Shown piece after piece: positions 53,585-64,000 of a DNA stretch of 64,000 nucleotides. Every line of letters begins with the position of its first letter. The stretch's first letter is position 1. Source of the stretch: Sphaeroforma sirkka. Taxonomy: Eukaryota; Opisthokonta; Ichthyosporea; Ichthyophonida. The stretch lies in contig LUCW03000410.1 in the NCBI GenBank assembly GCA_001586965.3, positions 1 to 64,000 on the forward strand. Direction: 5' to 3'. The notes beneath the pieces are model-generated. The model had not been told where the DNA came from and did not search any database. It saw only the letters and a list, made by a program, of their open reading frames with translations. The position numbers and the translations under genes were made by a program.

Positions 53585-54727
53585 GTGTGTGTGTGTGTGT
53601 GTGTACTTGTATAGGGTTACGAATACATGATCATTGCCGATTCGTGTTAATATAGTTCATTGTTCCGTTTTGAAAGGACTTCCAAGAGAATTGAAACTAT
53701 TTATCGGCTAAGACGATCTATTCTTTTTCATTTACTTACCAATACATGCATGAAAACATAGCTTCGTGCGCATACATTCTGGATTTCACAGTTCATTTTC
53801 TTCCTTATTCTTCGTTCGTACTCTCCTGTTTGTCTACCTTGTTTCCGAACTCAACTTTCCGGTCTATGTCAACGATTTAGAAGAACTTCAGGAATGTTTT
53901 AATTTTACAACCTTGTCGAGACTGTCATTAAACCGTGCTAGCTTGCGGAAGAACCTCCATTGAATACTATATATGCGACTTCTTATGGACTTGAAATATT
54001 ATTACTTTCACGTTAAGACCTTAATTCTGCCAGAATCGGCAACGTTATGAACGATTTGTTTTTATGACTGTTTAAATGCCGTTGCCTAGATTAATTTCGC
54101 CGCGCATTTATTCTTTCTTATTTTTGTGTATCAACTATATTGCTCTTGTCAGGTTGGGCGGGCAGCAAATAGATTGAAGAATGAAACTCTAGATTCAGTT
54201 GCAATTGGAGATACCACAACTCTCAATCGAGCTGTGAAAGATATGGGCAAATCATATCGGTAAGTACGTCGTAGGCGAGGTTGAAGTGGATTCAGGCAAA
54301 CTTATGTAGCGCTCTGGGGTACATGTAAATTGGTTGTGATGTCGATCGCAGTCGAAAGCCTTTCATTTGTCTATTTGTAGCTTTTCATTATTATTTTTTA
54401 ACGAGTTAGTTGCTAGAACCGATATCAAATCTGATGATATGTGTCTATTTTTTTTCCATTCTCAGGCAGGTTATCGTAGATGTTATCGAGAATTTTGTTT
54501 ACTCTGCACGTTATCATCGGAATATGTTAACTAATTGGATACAATTTGATCTTTTGTACTTCTTCAGCGAGCTTGACGCCCGAATTGATCGTGAGCAGAT
54601 GCTTACGCTAGCTATGAACGAATTGGATACACGAAAGAAGCTCTTAGCCAAAGGTCCGAGAAAAAAAATTGGTAAAGACGAACGAGGAAATGCAGTATTC
54701 AGATGGAAGCAAGTGCGAAAAAGATAA
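50879..54727 (+). CDS. UTP11: UTP11, U3 snoRNA-associated protein of the SSU processome
   Basis: Three exons: 50879-51382, 54153-54259 and 54568-54727, phases 0 and 2, giving 256 residues (the human protein is 253). The N-terminus has the family's basic block (FRRSHKERHQPRKRQKLGLLEKHKDY). It is followed by NPDEFYYKM, TQDVEYVKHKR, LDTKKEAEAFDAAKHF and, at the end, ELDARIDREQMLTL and FRWKQVRKR, in the same order as in human UTP11. It acts in the nucleolus in early 18S pre-rRNA processing. The ATG at 50879 is used because the family begins there. Intron 1 is 2.8 kb and carries microsatellites. AATAAA at 54733-54738 follows the stop closely. Confidence 0.95.
52035..53140. repeat. (TA)n/(TG)n/GTAT microsatellites in UTP11 intron 1
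   Basis: Runs at about 52035-52130, 52235-52480, 52738-52770 and 52855-53140 make up much of the intron. A further TA-TG tract is at 53552-53605. The frames here are low-complexity and not genes. Confidence 0.9.
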
Positions 54728-54732
54728 TGGAA

Positions 54733-54738
54733 AATAAA
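54733..54738 (+). terminator. AATAAA polyadenylation signal of UTP11
   Basis: A canonical hexamer 6 nt after the UTP11 stop codon. Such a short 3' UTR is unusual but possible. Confidence 0.5.
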
Positions 54739-55241
54739 ATAGCTTTGAAACAAGATACTTTTGCAACCTAAATACGCCCCATGAAAACGTAGCATTCGAA
54801 AACATTATTATAACGATTCGCATAAATGTGCAATTGGACGCATTCCTCTATACTCTGATAATTTCGCGGGATGACAAGTACGTACTTTTAGTGCGTATTG
54901 GAACCATGTATTGGCGAGCAACTCAGCGATGCTCAATAGGAGAACAAACTGATTGATGTGCATGAAGTGAAACATTGACTCTCTGTGAATTTATAACGTA
55001 CCTCAAGAATCTCAGCGTCCCTCTAGAAATCTTTGCACATTTGCTAAACCTTAGTACATGGTCATATCACGAGATGCAAACCGATACATTTCATTTTTCG
55101 ACTTTTTTTTGTAAACAAATTCAGACAATATACACATCTGTGCAACCCCAACACTCGTATGTTCACGTCATAAGCTATTGTATACAACTCCGAATTCCGA
55201 CTGCGAGATTACGGTAATTGGTGTGGCAATTTGTATCATGT

Positions 55242-55855
55242 GCCTAGCCAAAGCAAGTGAGGATAATAAGCAAAGTGATATCTATGTACTCACGAGTAGA
55301 ACTTAAAATCGGCAAGAAGGATTTTCATTAAGCTCTATTTCGAAATAAGTAAGAAGAAACAGTAAAAGTAGCTGGGACGAGTTACGACAAAGAGGCAAAC
55401 AAGCAACTGAGGGACAACACTCAGCTGACAGAGGATAACAGAACTAAGAAGGGAACAGGAAGCAGACAAGAAGCAGGCCCATGTTCTTCGCTGCCACTGG
55501 ACAAGAACAAGGTAGGTAGGTTTTTAGGAATTTCAAGAAGTGTCTAACAAATCGATAGAGGAGTAACAACCAAAAATTGTCCAAGTGATATAATTACCAA
55601 TGTTCGGGCACATATGAAGTGTTAAAGTTGGTGAATACGTGTCTCAGTGATTTTCAAACAAGAAAATTCAGTAAGTAGGAACACATCTCACAGAATATAG
55701 AGTAACCTTTTACCAACTGGCACTAGCCCTAGCATTATGATATCGAATATCGATAGAATATACTAAAAACCTAGCCAGAGTAAGTGAGGTTAATAAGCGA
55801 AGGGAGATTTATGCACTCACGAGTATGACACAAAGAAGGCCAGCAAGAAGGATTT
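55242..55855. repeat. diverged direct repeat pair (55242-55325 and 55770-55855)
   Basis: Both copies begin CCTAGCCA and keep AAGTGAGG, TAATAAGC, ACTCACGAGTA and GCAAGAAGGAT in order over about 85 bp, with scattered differences. Confidence 0.75.
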
Positions 55856-56619
55856 CTTCGAAACACACAAGCAGTAGAGATTATCAGATTCGACCTAGCA
55901 TGACATTTAGAGAATTGATTATCCATACCAACTATTACTCAATCAAGACCCCATACGGAGGTCACACCATTGATAAGTGAAGCAATAGAGGCTAAGAGCG
56001 TTCATCAATCTCATAGTCACAAGGTAGCGGGATGAAGAATAAATGTGCAGGGCAATTCACCTGCAAGAACATCTAGTATTAACAGTCTTGGGACAACGAG
56101 CAAAAGGTTGAGGCCTACGAACATCAACTTAGAATAAGGGATTGCATACTAAACAATAGTACCACTCATAAGTTCTAGGAACAAGGAACACTCGATCAAA
56201 TACGAGTCTTCAGAGGAAATTACCTCTGAAGACATGTCAATCTACCACCTTATAGTAATTAGTGTAAGAGCGTAGACCACTAGCGGTAGGACTGAGCAAA
56301 AGTGCCATAAAGGAACGCTATCGGCTGAAGAGGTTTGGAAATATCACTAAGACACTCACAGAGTCCATTGTAAATAGCACAACCCCAAAATAAAAATATA
56401 GTCAAAGGCAATCATCTCAGAACATAGTGCACACACCATCTTATAAAGATACAATGATCTTCATGAACAAGTGGAGGGAGCAAGGGGGCCTCTCAGGACA
56501 CGATAAAGAGCACAAAGCACTTGAGAAAATTGTGGACAAGTGTACTCGGAATAAGACAGAATCAATACAAGATTTGTAACATCGGACTAGAGAAAGATTT
56601 CAAGACACACATAAATAAA

Positions 56620-56890
56620 GCTTGTTTGGGGATAATTCAACCCATAACAAAATACAAACAAAGCAACAACGACCTGATTGAGTAGGCTGTATACTAATAA
56701 CAATCAAGAAAGGTTGCGTGGACATCTAAATTAACTGTGACATCGAAACCACTCAGAACATTGAACCAGAATAATAGTCCAAGGTACATAAGCATGAAGT
56801 TTATTTGGGGGATAATTCAATCCAAAACTACATCGTAACCAAACAACAAACATTTGATGGTGTATGCTGAGTATCAAAACAATTGACAAA
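56620..56890. repeat. diverged direct repeat pair (56620-56712 and 56797-56890)
   Basis: Both copies contain TTTGGGG, GGATAATTCAA, CAAACAA and a TGAGTA-type word in the same order. They are more diverged than the 55242 pair. Confidence 0.55.
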
Positions 56891-57268
56891 CGTACAAGGT
56901 GGCATATTAATCACGAGAATACAAACTGGCACAGGCCGCATCACATGGCATTGAACGGAAGTATAGTGAACAGGTGTAAGTTCAACAACACCATCACACC
57001 AGAGTGAAAGCACGGGTTGCACACACAAGCATTCTATCGGAAGAAAAGCATCTACGACCTACACCCTAAAATAAAAAGGCTACCAAATAGGACAAAACAA
57101 CGTACACCCAAAACATTACAAACAAGCATACAAGGGTACGATTGTAACCACCTGGAGGAAGGTAAACAAGTACACGTGCATAGCACAAGAACACACACAA
57201 GACAATTTGTCAATTCGGGACAAAAACACCGTAGATAGAACTAGACGAGTAAGGTACTATACTGGACA

Positions 57269-57352
57269 GGTGAGGTCAATAAGACCAAACATCAAGGGTG
57301 ACTTCAATAAGACCGAACTTCACAGGTGACGTCACTAGGACCGAACATCAAG
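57269..57352. repeat. 28-bp tandem repeat, three diverged copies
   Basis: Copies start at 57269, 57297 and 57325, each with GGTGA, TCA and AGGACC/AAGACC words followed by GAACATCAA-like ends. Confidence 0.8.
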
Positions 57353-58477
57353 TTAGGATCTCGAGAAAATATTAAGCACAAGGAAATCCACACGTGACTA
57401 GATAAGCTTAACTAACAAACATCAAATAAGCCTTCACAATCACAATCAGGAACGCAATAAGCTACCCCACAACACAGAACGGGAAATACTTCTCACGGAA
57501 TTGCAGCAACGCTATCAACGACAAAGGTACATAAGATAAATTGAATTTCATTTATTTTTACACACATTACCAGCAAAGATAAGGGGGATGAAGCGCTTTT
57601 TCGCAGTAAATATAACACAAGTCCTTACCAGTCACCTGTGATACACATACACCAACACAGACAACTCAAGATGTCAACAGCAACCAGAGCAGGCGTGCAT
57701 GGTAGAAGGGACGGAAGCTAACCCGAATGGTGCGGGTGACAACCCAGCAGGGGAGCCTTCCCAGGTGCTAGCTCAAGTCAACAAACACCTAATAGGGTGC
57801 CCATACAGACATCAGCAATGCGTTTAGAAATAGACCAGAGCATTTGTCAAGGCAATTACTTCCTGGTGAGTAGGTTTGTAGCAAACTGAACCCAACAGCA
57901 CCTGTAGCCATCGCGAGTCTACACAAGGTGAGAGTAGGCATTCACGATCAGCAGCCAGTACGTTGCATGTCACAGGTAGACGCAGAACTGAAGGAGATAC
58001 GATCAAGCTGTCAATGAGTGTGGTGAGGATTAGGAGGGTGAATTAATCTTAATTAGTCAGTACATTAGCGAGCTAAATATCATATGTTCACGCGTTGTTG
58101 ATAAAGTCATTGAACCTGCATTATATAAACTACTAATGACCACAATTTCCGAAGTTACCAAAAGACATTAGTTTCAAAATGGAAAATTGGGAAGACATTA
58201 TCGAGTTTATTACACTATGCAGAGACCTATTCCTAGCTAAGTAAATGTCAATATGTCAGTAACCAGCACTTGTGAGACATCTATTAGATTCAATAGATTT
58301 GTTTTTGATAGACTTATACATCAACCAGTAGACTAATGTTAGAGAATTTTTTCAATGGCATGAACAAGGCACTAGGCACATGACAATGAATGCAAAGTCG
58401 CTAAATGTACATTGAAAATATAGAAAAATCACTAAATGTACATTCACCCTTTTTTTCGATGAAAACGTACTGAAATA

Positions 58478-59073
58478 TGTAGAAATACGGCCTCCGGTCA
58501 GTCTAAAATATCAGGATCAATTGAGATAATACATTGGTTTTTATTTGTATTTTAAATAATTTAGTACAAGCTCTTTTTCCAATATTTCCAAAGTGTTCTA
58601 AATTCACTTTGATGGCTCCAATAGCCTGAGTATTCGGTATGATTCATTTACTTGGATCTATTTGAGACGATAGTAGATGTAGGATATTATAAACTAAATT
58701 TTATAATCTCCGAACTACTACTTATAGATTTTGGTCCTCCCGCCAATCTCCAAAATCCAATAAGTCTTTTTTCTTTTTTTAACTTTTCTTCAGATGGAAC
58801 TTTATTTATATCAGCTAATGTATTAACGTGACTTACGTTATTATGTCTATTTACAAATTAGGCAAGTGGTCATGAACATTTAGTACTTCTAGTGAAAATT
58901 ATTTAATAAAGAACAGCTAGAGGTACGCCCTGTGTGATCGAGGATATTTAGGCTCTTAACAAGAGGCAGTCCCGATCATTCTTACACAAGCTACCACTGC
59001 TAAATCCTAACTGACTAAATTGTATTTTAGTTTAATATAGTTTGAAACCTAGTAATTTCCATCGAAGTTTACA
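58478..59073 (+). repeat. left LTR of the Ty3/gypsy-type element
   Basis: It is bounded by TGTA...TACA and differs from the right LTR at about a dozen to fifteen positions, including poly-T length. It contains an AATAAA near 58906. Confidence 0.9.
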
Positions 59074-59188
59074 TAAGCCAGTTACCACTGGCGAGAGAGA
59101 AAATATTTCAAAATTTAATCTCTATAGCTCTGATGCTACCATTGACCATCCTCTTGACAAACCTAACCCTGTCAGAGGATATGATCGT

Positions 59189-60235
59189 ATGGAACTCGAT
59201 GAGGCTTACCATCCTCGTAATATCGACCCTCATTTGCCAACTGACCCTGGTAAACACGATTTTGGCAATCGCTACACCAGTACCTCGTTAGAGAGTTCCC
59301 GCTCTAATCCTGAGGATGAGGAAGTGAGAACCAGACATACTCGTCTCAGGCTATTACGCTCTGGTATGCAAGTCCTTGAGGACCGTCTATTGAATGACTC
59401 TGAACTTGACGATAGGAAAGCGGATAACATTCGTTATCTAATCGATAACAAGAGAAAGGAAATAGACACCATCTTGGCACTAGCAGCCCGTAGCACTGAG
59501 CATGAGCCTCGTGAACACTTAGAACCAAGCTTTATAAAGCAGCTAGGTGACGCGCAGGCTGAGGTCGATTTCTCTACTAATGAGAGTACAGTGGAGACAC
59601 TGAAGGCTTTCGACCAACTTAAGGAGTCTGCCAGCCTTAGGGATAAGCAGATGATGAATGCCTTTATTCATTTCTGTGAGCCAGGTGAATGGCGAACTAT
59701 CTTGAAGGCTCATGAGCCCAACTGGAAAGCCCTACCCTGGCACCAGTTGCGTGATAATATACTTAACACCTTTTTTGAAGATGCACGTGACCGTGAACTT
59801 CTAGAGTCTCGCAAGTTCTTTGCGAACGATACCACTATTCGAGGTGCTCTAGCTCATATGACACATATGAATACTCGGATGGGTGGTCGTACCTATACTG
59901 GCGAATATTTATTAATTTGTCAGATGATGGAGACTCTGGGAGCTAACCTCTTTAAGAAAGTCAATGATGACATCATCGCCTATGGTGATTTGCGATCTAT
60001 GCCTTGGTCTGTCTTTGAGAAGATAGTACACAAGCATACCAATTCCTCTACTAGAGTACTTAGTACCACGAGCTACACCCAGCCCACTAAGCGAAACGCA
60101 GTAGAGACTAATACTGCGCGTAGCACTAAGAAACCTCGCACTACTACTGGAGGGGGTACTGGCTCTACTTCTACCGAACCGAAAGGTGATAAGAAGGTGA
60201 GAGCGCCTTGCAAGAAGGAAGATTGCAATAACTGA
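59189..60235 (+). mobile_element. gag-like region of the fossil LTR element
   Basis: The translation is hydrophilic with a helical capsid-like middle and a basic, Thr/Gly-rich C-terminal tail. Position between LTR and reverse transcriptase identifies it, since gag sequences are poorly conserved. Confidence 0.7.
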
Positions 60236-60242
60236 CTGGTGT

Positions 60243-63200
60243 ATGTTTAAGTTCTCTAATGGGTACGTTAGACTTGACTTAACAAACGTCGACTTCTCTA
60301 AGTTAAATTGTCCTTCACATAACTACGTGAGTTGGAGACACAAAGACGTTGTCAAAACCCAAATCGAAGATTGGTTAAAACAGGGTCTAATTGAAATCAA
60401 TTATGATGCAACCCCAGTTAACTTAGCTCTCTTAGCGGTCGATCAATATAAATCTGATGGAACGTTTAGTAAAACAAGAGTAGTACTAGACCTGTCGCCA
60501 ATCAACAAACTAATTCCGCAACATAGTTTTCCCTTACCTAAGATAAGCGAGATACTACGCAAAATGGAGGGTGCGACTATCTTTTCCAAGTTAGACTTAA
60601 AAGCTGCATTCCATCAACTACAGATATATGAGCCTCATAGGAAATACTTTTCCTTTACTTGGCAAGGTAAGAAGTACCAGTGTAAAGGTGCACCTGAAGG
60701 CTTACACATGTTACCTTCTTTCTTCCAACAAGTTATGATGGAACTATTTGCGGACCTGTCGTATAACGTATCAGTCTATTTAGATGATATAGTTATTTTT
60801 ACAAAGACAGCACATGAACATGCTAAACTCGTTAAAGAAGTCTTAAAGCGACTTAATCATGCTAAACTTAAGATTAACGAAGACAAGTGTTCTTTTTTTG
60901 CTAAAGATACTATACACTTACTTGGCTACAAAGTATCTGCAGCAGGGGTAGAAATTGATCCTGGCAAGAAACAGTTTCTGTTGGATTTATCAGCACCAAT
61001 TACTGGAAGAGATGTGAACTCTGTGTGTGGGTTTGTTAACTTCTTCTCGGATTCGGTACCGCATCTTTCTCATTACTTAAAGCCTTTCAGTCACCTACGG
61101 CTGCACAAAGGACCTTTGGGAAAGCTTTGGACTAAAGAATGTGATGATGCATTTAAACTAGTCAAAAGTAAAGTAATGGACGCACCCATCATGCAGTACC
61201 CTGTGGATGGTGTCCCATTCCAGAAGTAGCAACCGACGCTTCAGATCGAGCGGTAGGTGGAGTGCTTTACCAAACGATAAATGGTAAACCGCGCTACATA
61301 CAATTCTTTAGCAAGAGTTATAATAAGAGTCAACGGAATTACCCTACCGTTAAACAAGAGCTCCTTGCTATAGTTACTGCGCTAAGACAGTTTAAAGACT
61401 ACCTTTATGGAAGTTACTTTACTGTCGCCTGTGACCAAAAGTCTTTAACATACTTAAAAGATATGAACCCTGATTCACAGTTGGTGAGCCGCTGGCATGA
61501 CATTATTGCCAAGTTCGCTTTTAAAATAACACACATTTCAGGAATACACAACCATCTTCCTGACATGCTCTCTCGACTTGTGCCCAACTACCAGAAAACA
61601 GTCAAAGAGTTATTAGCAACCGATTGGATGCTAAATAAGAAATGGTTTAACCTCGCTCAATCACGATGGGGTCCATTTACTGTTGATGTGTTCGCCGCAG
61701 AACATAACAAACAGGTTTCTGAATATAGGTCGTTGACTCATCCTAAAGGTGATGCATTTCAGCTTGACTTATCAAAGCTAATGCGTGGGCTAACCCACCT
61801 TGTCAACTTATCGCACAGTTGTTAAATTATGTTAATATTACTAAATCTACCATTACGCTGTGTTGTCCCTTACGTAACTCCGACCCATGGATACGCGATT
61901 TGATTAATATGATTCAAGACGAACCTATTTATGTCGACCGTGAAACCGACACGTTCTTGTATCAGGGATCCGGAAACACACCATTGTTTGTCGCATCGGT
62001 CCTGCAGGTACCACTAAGTGGAAACCCTCAACCGAATTCTTAGCTAAACTAGAGGAGTCTAAAGAGTTTGAACAAAAGCTCAAGACTCGTACAACACATG
62101 CACCCAACAAGATTGCAGTCGAGGTAATGCCGATTGAAACGGCATTAGATCGTAAAAAACATGGAACTAGCTAAGGCCATGGATCAAAGACTCAAAACTC
62201 TAAGAGAACCTGAAGCTCGCACTCAACTACTTAAAGCGCTGCTTAAAGAACAGCCAGGAGTTGCGAAACAACTGAAGAAGATACTTCAACAATCCAATGT
62301 TGTCAATTATGTATCTCAGAGTCTACCCCTCCTGATACTGAGGTTGCCCTTTCCAACAGAACTATGGTTCATCCAGCCAGCGTTACGCAGAATCTGACTG
62401 ACTTAGAGGAGCTCGAAAGTAGAGTCAAAATTATACATAATTTAACGCATCGAGCATATGAGCATACTTATAAAATGGCTATTCGTGCAGGGCTTGATCA
62501 CCCGGCGCTGAAAGAAACCATACGTGAAGTATACCGACGCTGTACTGATTGTGAAAAGAACCAGATCAAGCGATACGGTTGGGCACCCCTAAAAAGTGTG
62601 ACAGAAGACCAACCGATGCGCCGAGTCATAGTCGATTTGGTTAAACTCCCGCGATCCAAGCATACTGGCGATGTATATATCTGTCATTTCTTATGTGTGG
62701 CTTCGGGCTATAACTTGCTTTATGCAATACCGAACAAACGTCCACAAACAGTGGCAGAATTATGCTATCACGTCTTTAATGACTTCGGTTTCCCCGAGTA
62801 CTATGTTCTGATAACGGTAGTGAGTTTTGTACCGACGTAATGGAGGCACTTATACTCGTATCAGGCATGACCCATAGGCGTGGTGTTCCTTACAAACCTC
62901 AAACGCAGGGTGCAAATGAGACACGTCATAGAGAACTTAAGAAACTCTTGCGTACCGCACTAGACGACGTTGAGGATATGTGGCCTTATCATTTGAAATG
63001 GGTTTAGACTCAAATGAATAACTGCATGAATCCTCAAACTGGAACACTCCCGTTTCACTATTTCTTTGGCCGCTATAGTGAATTACAAGCAACGTTTGAT
63101 AAAACTGCGCCCGAGAAACACGCTACCCCGTGGCTACAAAAGATCGAGCATATGCAGAACGTTGTTTACCCCTGTTTACTCGAGCACAAGAATCGCGTCC

Positions 63201-63306
63201 TACTTAAAGCGTATGACCGATGGAATAACACTAAGAACATTGTTCAGTTCAAAGTCGGCGATTACGTTAACATTATAAATCGAAACGCCAACGTTACCGA
63301 ACTCTC
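60243..63306 (+). mobile_element. pol region (RT, RNase H, integrase) of the fossil LTR element, broken
   Basis: Reverse transcriptase hallmarks are present early in the region (KLDLKAAFHQL, YLDDIVIF), followed by RNase H (FFSKSYNKSQRNYP, VKQELLAIV). An integrase-like section has a His/Cys zinc-binding pattern (HRAYEHTYK...RRCTDC). The order RT-RNase H-integrase places it in Ty3/gypsy. The region is interrupted and inactive. Confidence 0.88.
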
Positions 63307-63905
63307 TGTAGAAATACGGCCTCCGGTCAGTCTAAAATATCAAGATCAATTGAGATAATACATTGGTTTTATTTGTATTTTAAATAATTAGTACAAGCTC
63401 TTTTTTCCAATATTTCCAAAGTGTTCTAAATTCACTTTGATGGCTCCAATAGCCTGAGTATTTGGTATGACTCATCTACTTGGACCTATTTGAGACATTA
63501 GTAGATGTAGGATATTATAAACTAAATTTTATAATCTCCGAACTACTACTTATAGATTTTGGTCCTCCCGCCAATCTCCAAAATCCAATAAGTCTTTTTT
63601 TTTTTTTTTTTAATTTTTTCTTCAGATGGAACTTTATTTATATCAGCTAATGTATTAACGTGACTTACGTTATTATGTCTATTTACAAATTAGGCAAGTG
63701 GTCATGAACATTTAGTACTTCTAGTGAAAATTATTCAATAAAGAACAGCTAGAGGTACGCCCTGTGTGATCGAGGATATTTAGGCTCTTAACAAGAGGCA
63801 GTCCCGATCATTCTTACACAAGCTACCACTGCTAAATCCTAACTGACTAAATTGTATTTTAGTTTAATATAGTTTGAAACCTAGTAATTTCCATCGAAGT
63901 TTACA
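63307..63905 (+). repeat. right LTR of the Ty3/gypsy-type element
   Basis: It matches the left LTR over its whole length, with a longer T run near 63595-63610 and scattered substitutions. Confidence 0.9.
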
Positions 63906-64000
63906 TATTTTTCAGTTAAATAGTAGTTACAGTAGTGTACTGCTTCTAGACTGTCTGACATCGATTTACTATCCAGCAAATACTATGGCTAAGGGTACTT
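63906..64000. other. right-edge flank beyond the LTR element
   Basis: Ninety-five bases of unique sequence. An ATG near 63985 opens into the window edge (MAKGT), which is too short to judge. Confidence 0.3.

Larger units (their letters stand above)
54728..58477. other. gene-free region with old diverged repeats
   Basis: No coding exon, RNA gene or conserved element is recognised over 3.7 kb. The sequence is rich in A and lacks the microsatellites seen elsewhere. Pairs of diverged repeats (listed separately) suggest decayed mobile-element sequence, but no family can be assigned. Confidence 0.5.
58478..63905 (+). mobile_element. Ty3/gypsy-type LTR retrotransposon, broken (fossil)
   Basis: Two LTRs of about 596 and 599 bp, each beginning TGTAGAAATACGG and ending GTTTACA, enclose about 4.2 kb. 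The internal order is gag-like region, reverse transcriptase, RNase H, then an integrase-like region, the order used by Ty3/gypsy (Metaviridae) elements. The element is broken, with several interruptions in pol. LTR divergence of only a few per cent suggests a fairly recent insertion for a fossil. No clean target-site duplication is seen. Confidence 0.9.

Noticed and set aside
53766-53963. A 65-aa plus-strand frame
   Set aside because: It lies within UTP11 intron 1, and the exon 1 to exon 2 join around it restores the known protein.
57824-58006. Minus-strand 60-aa frame with several Cys
   Set aside because: No family likeness, no splice or polyadenylation signals, and it lies in otherwise gene-free repeat sequence.

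Overview
The window is nuclear DNA of a unicellular eukaryote. Spliceosomal introns, UTP11 and ATG10 orthologues, a GT31-like secretory glycosyltransferase, a Ty3/gypsy-type LTR element and very long (TA)n and (TG)n tracts all point that way. A unicellular holozoan such as an ichthyosporean would fit the gene style and microsatellite load, but that is inference and no marker here proves it.

Layout: (1) 1-3.5 kb: a minus-strand PAP2-superfamily membrane phosphatase in at least six exons. (2) 3.6-6.9 kb: microsatellites with two doubtful exon-like islands. (3) 7.0-39.6 kb: one enormous minus-strand gene in 13 exons. It encodes about 10,236 residues: a signal peptide, a beta-helix-like N-terminal segment, roughly 80 SdrD-B/CnaB-type prealbumin-fold repeats, a Ser/Pro/Gln stalk, one membrane span with five consecutive cysteines, and a tyrosine-rich acidic cytoplasmic tail. 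Exons 3-7 are a near-identical tandem array of a 2,448-bp exon-plus-intron unit. (4) 41.8-47.1 kb: a minus-strand GT31-family glycosyltransferase with a C-terminal PAN/apple-like domain. Its first intron is 3.6 kb of microsatellite and appears to use a GC-AG boundary. (5) 48.9-54.7 kb: two plus-strand housekeeping genes, ATG10 (autophagy E2-like enzyme) and UTP11 (SSU processome), 250 bp apart. (6) 54.7-58.5 kb: gene-free sequence with old diverged repeats. (7) 58.5-63.9 kb: a fossil Ty3/gypsy-type LTR retrotransposon with two roughly 600-bp LTRs.

The most notable system is the giant adhesin-like gene. All its introns are phase 1, and every one for which I worked out both flanking codons is phase 1 in a Gly codon, most of them at an SGP motif. 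Its domains look bacterial in type, but many carry a cysteine pair expected of an oxidised extracellular eukaryotic protein. The amplified exon is a chimera: its first five domains match exon 8 and its last two resemble the end of exon 2. One unequal crossover followed by array expansion would explain this. One array copy carries three short tandem duplications that break its frame, which is either real decay or an assembly fault.

Exon boundaries were placed by eye from GT/AG signals, phase consistency and remembered family sequences. They were not computed.
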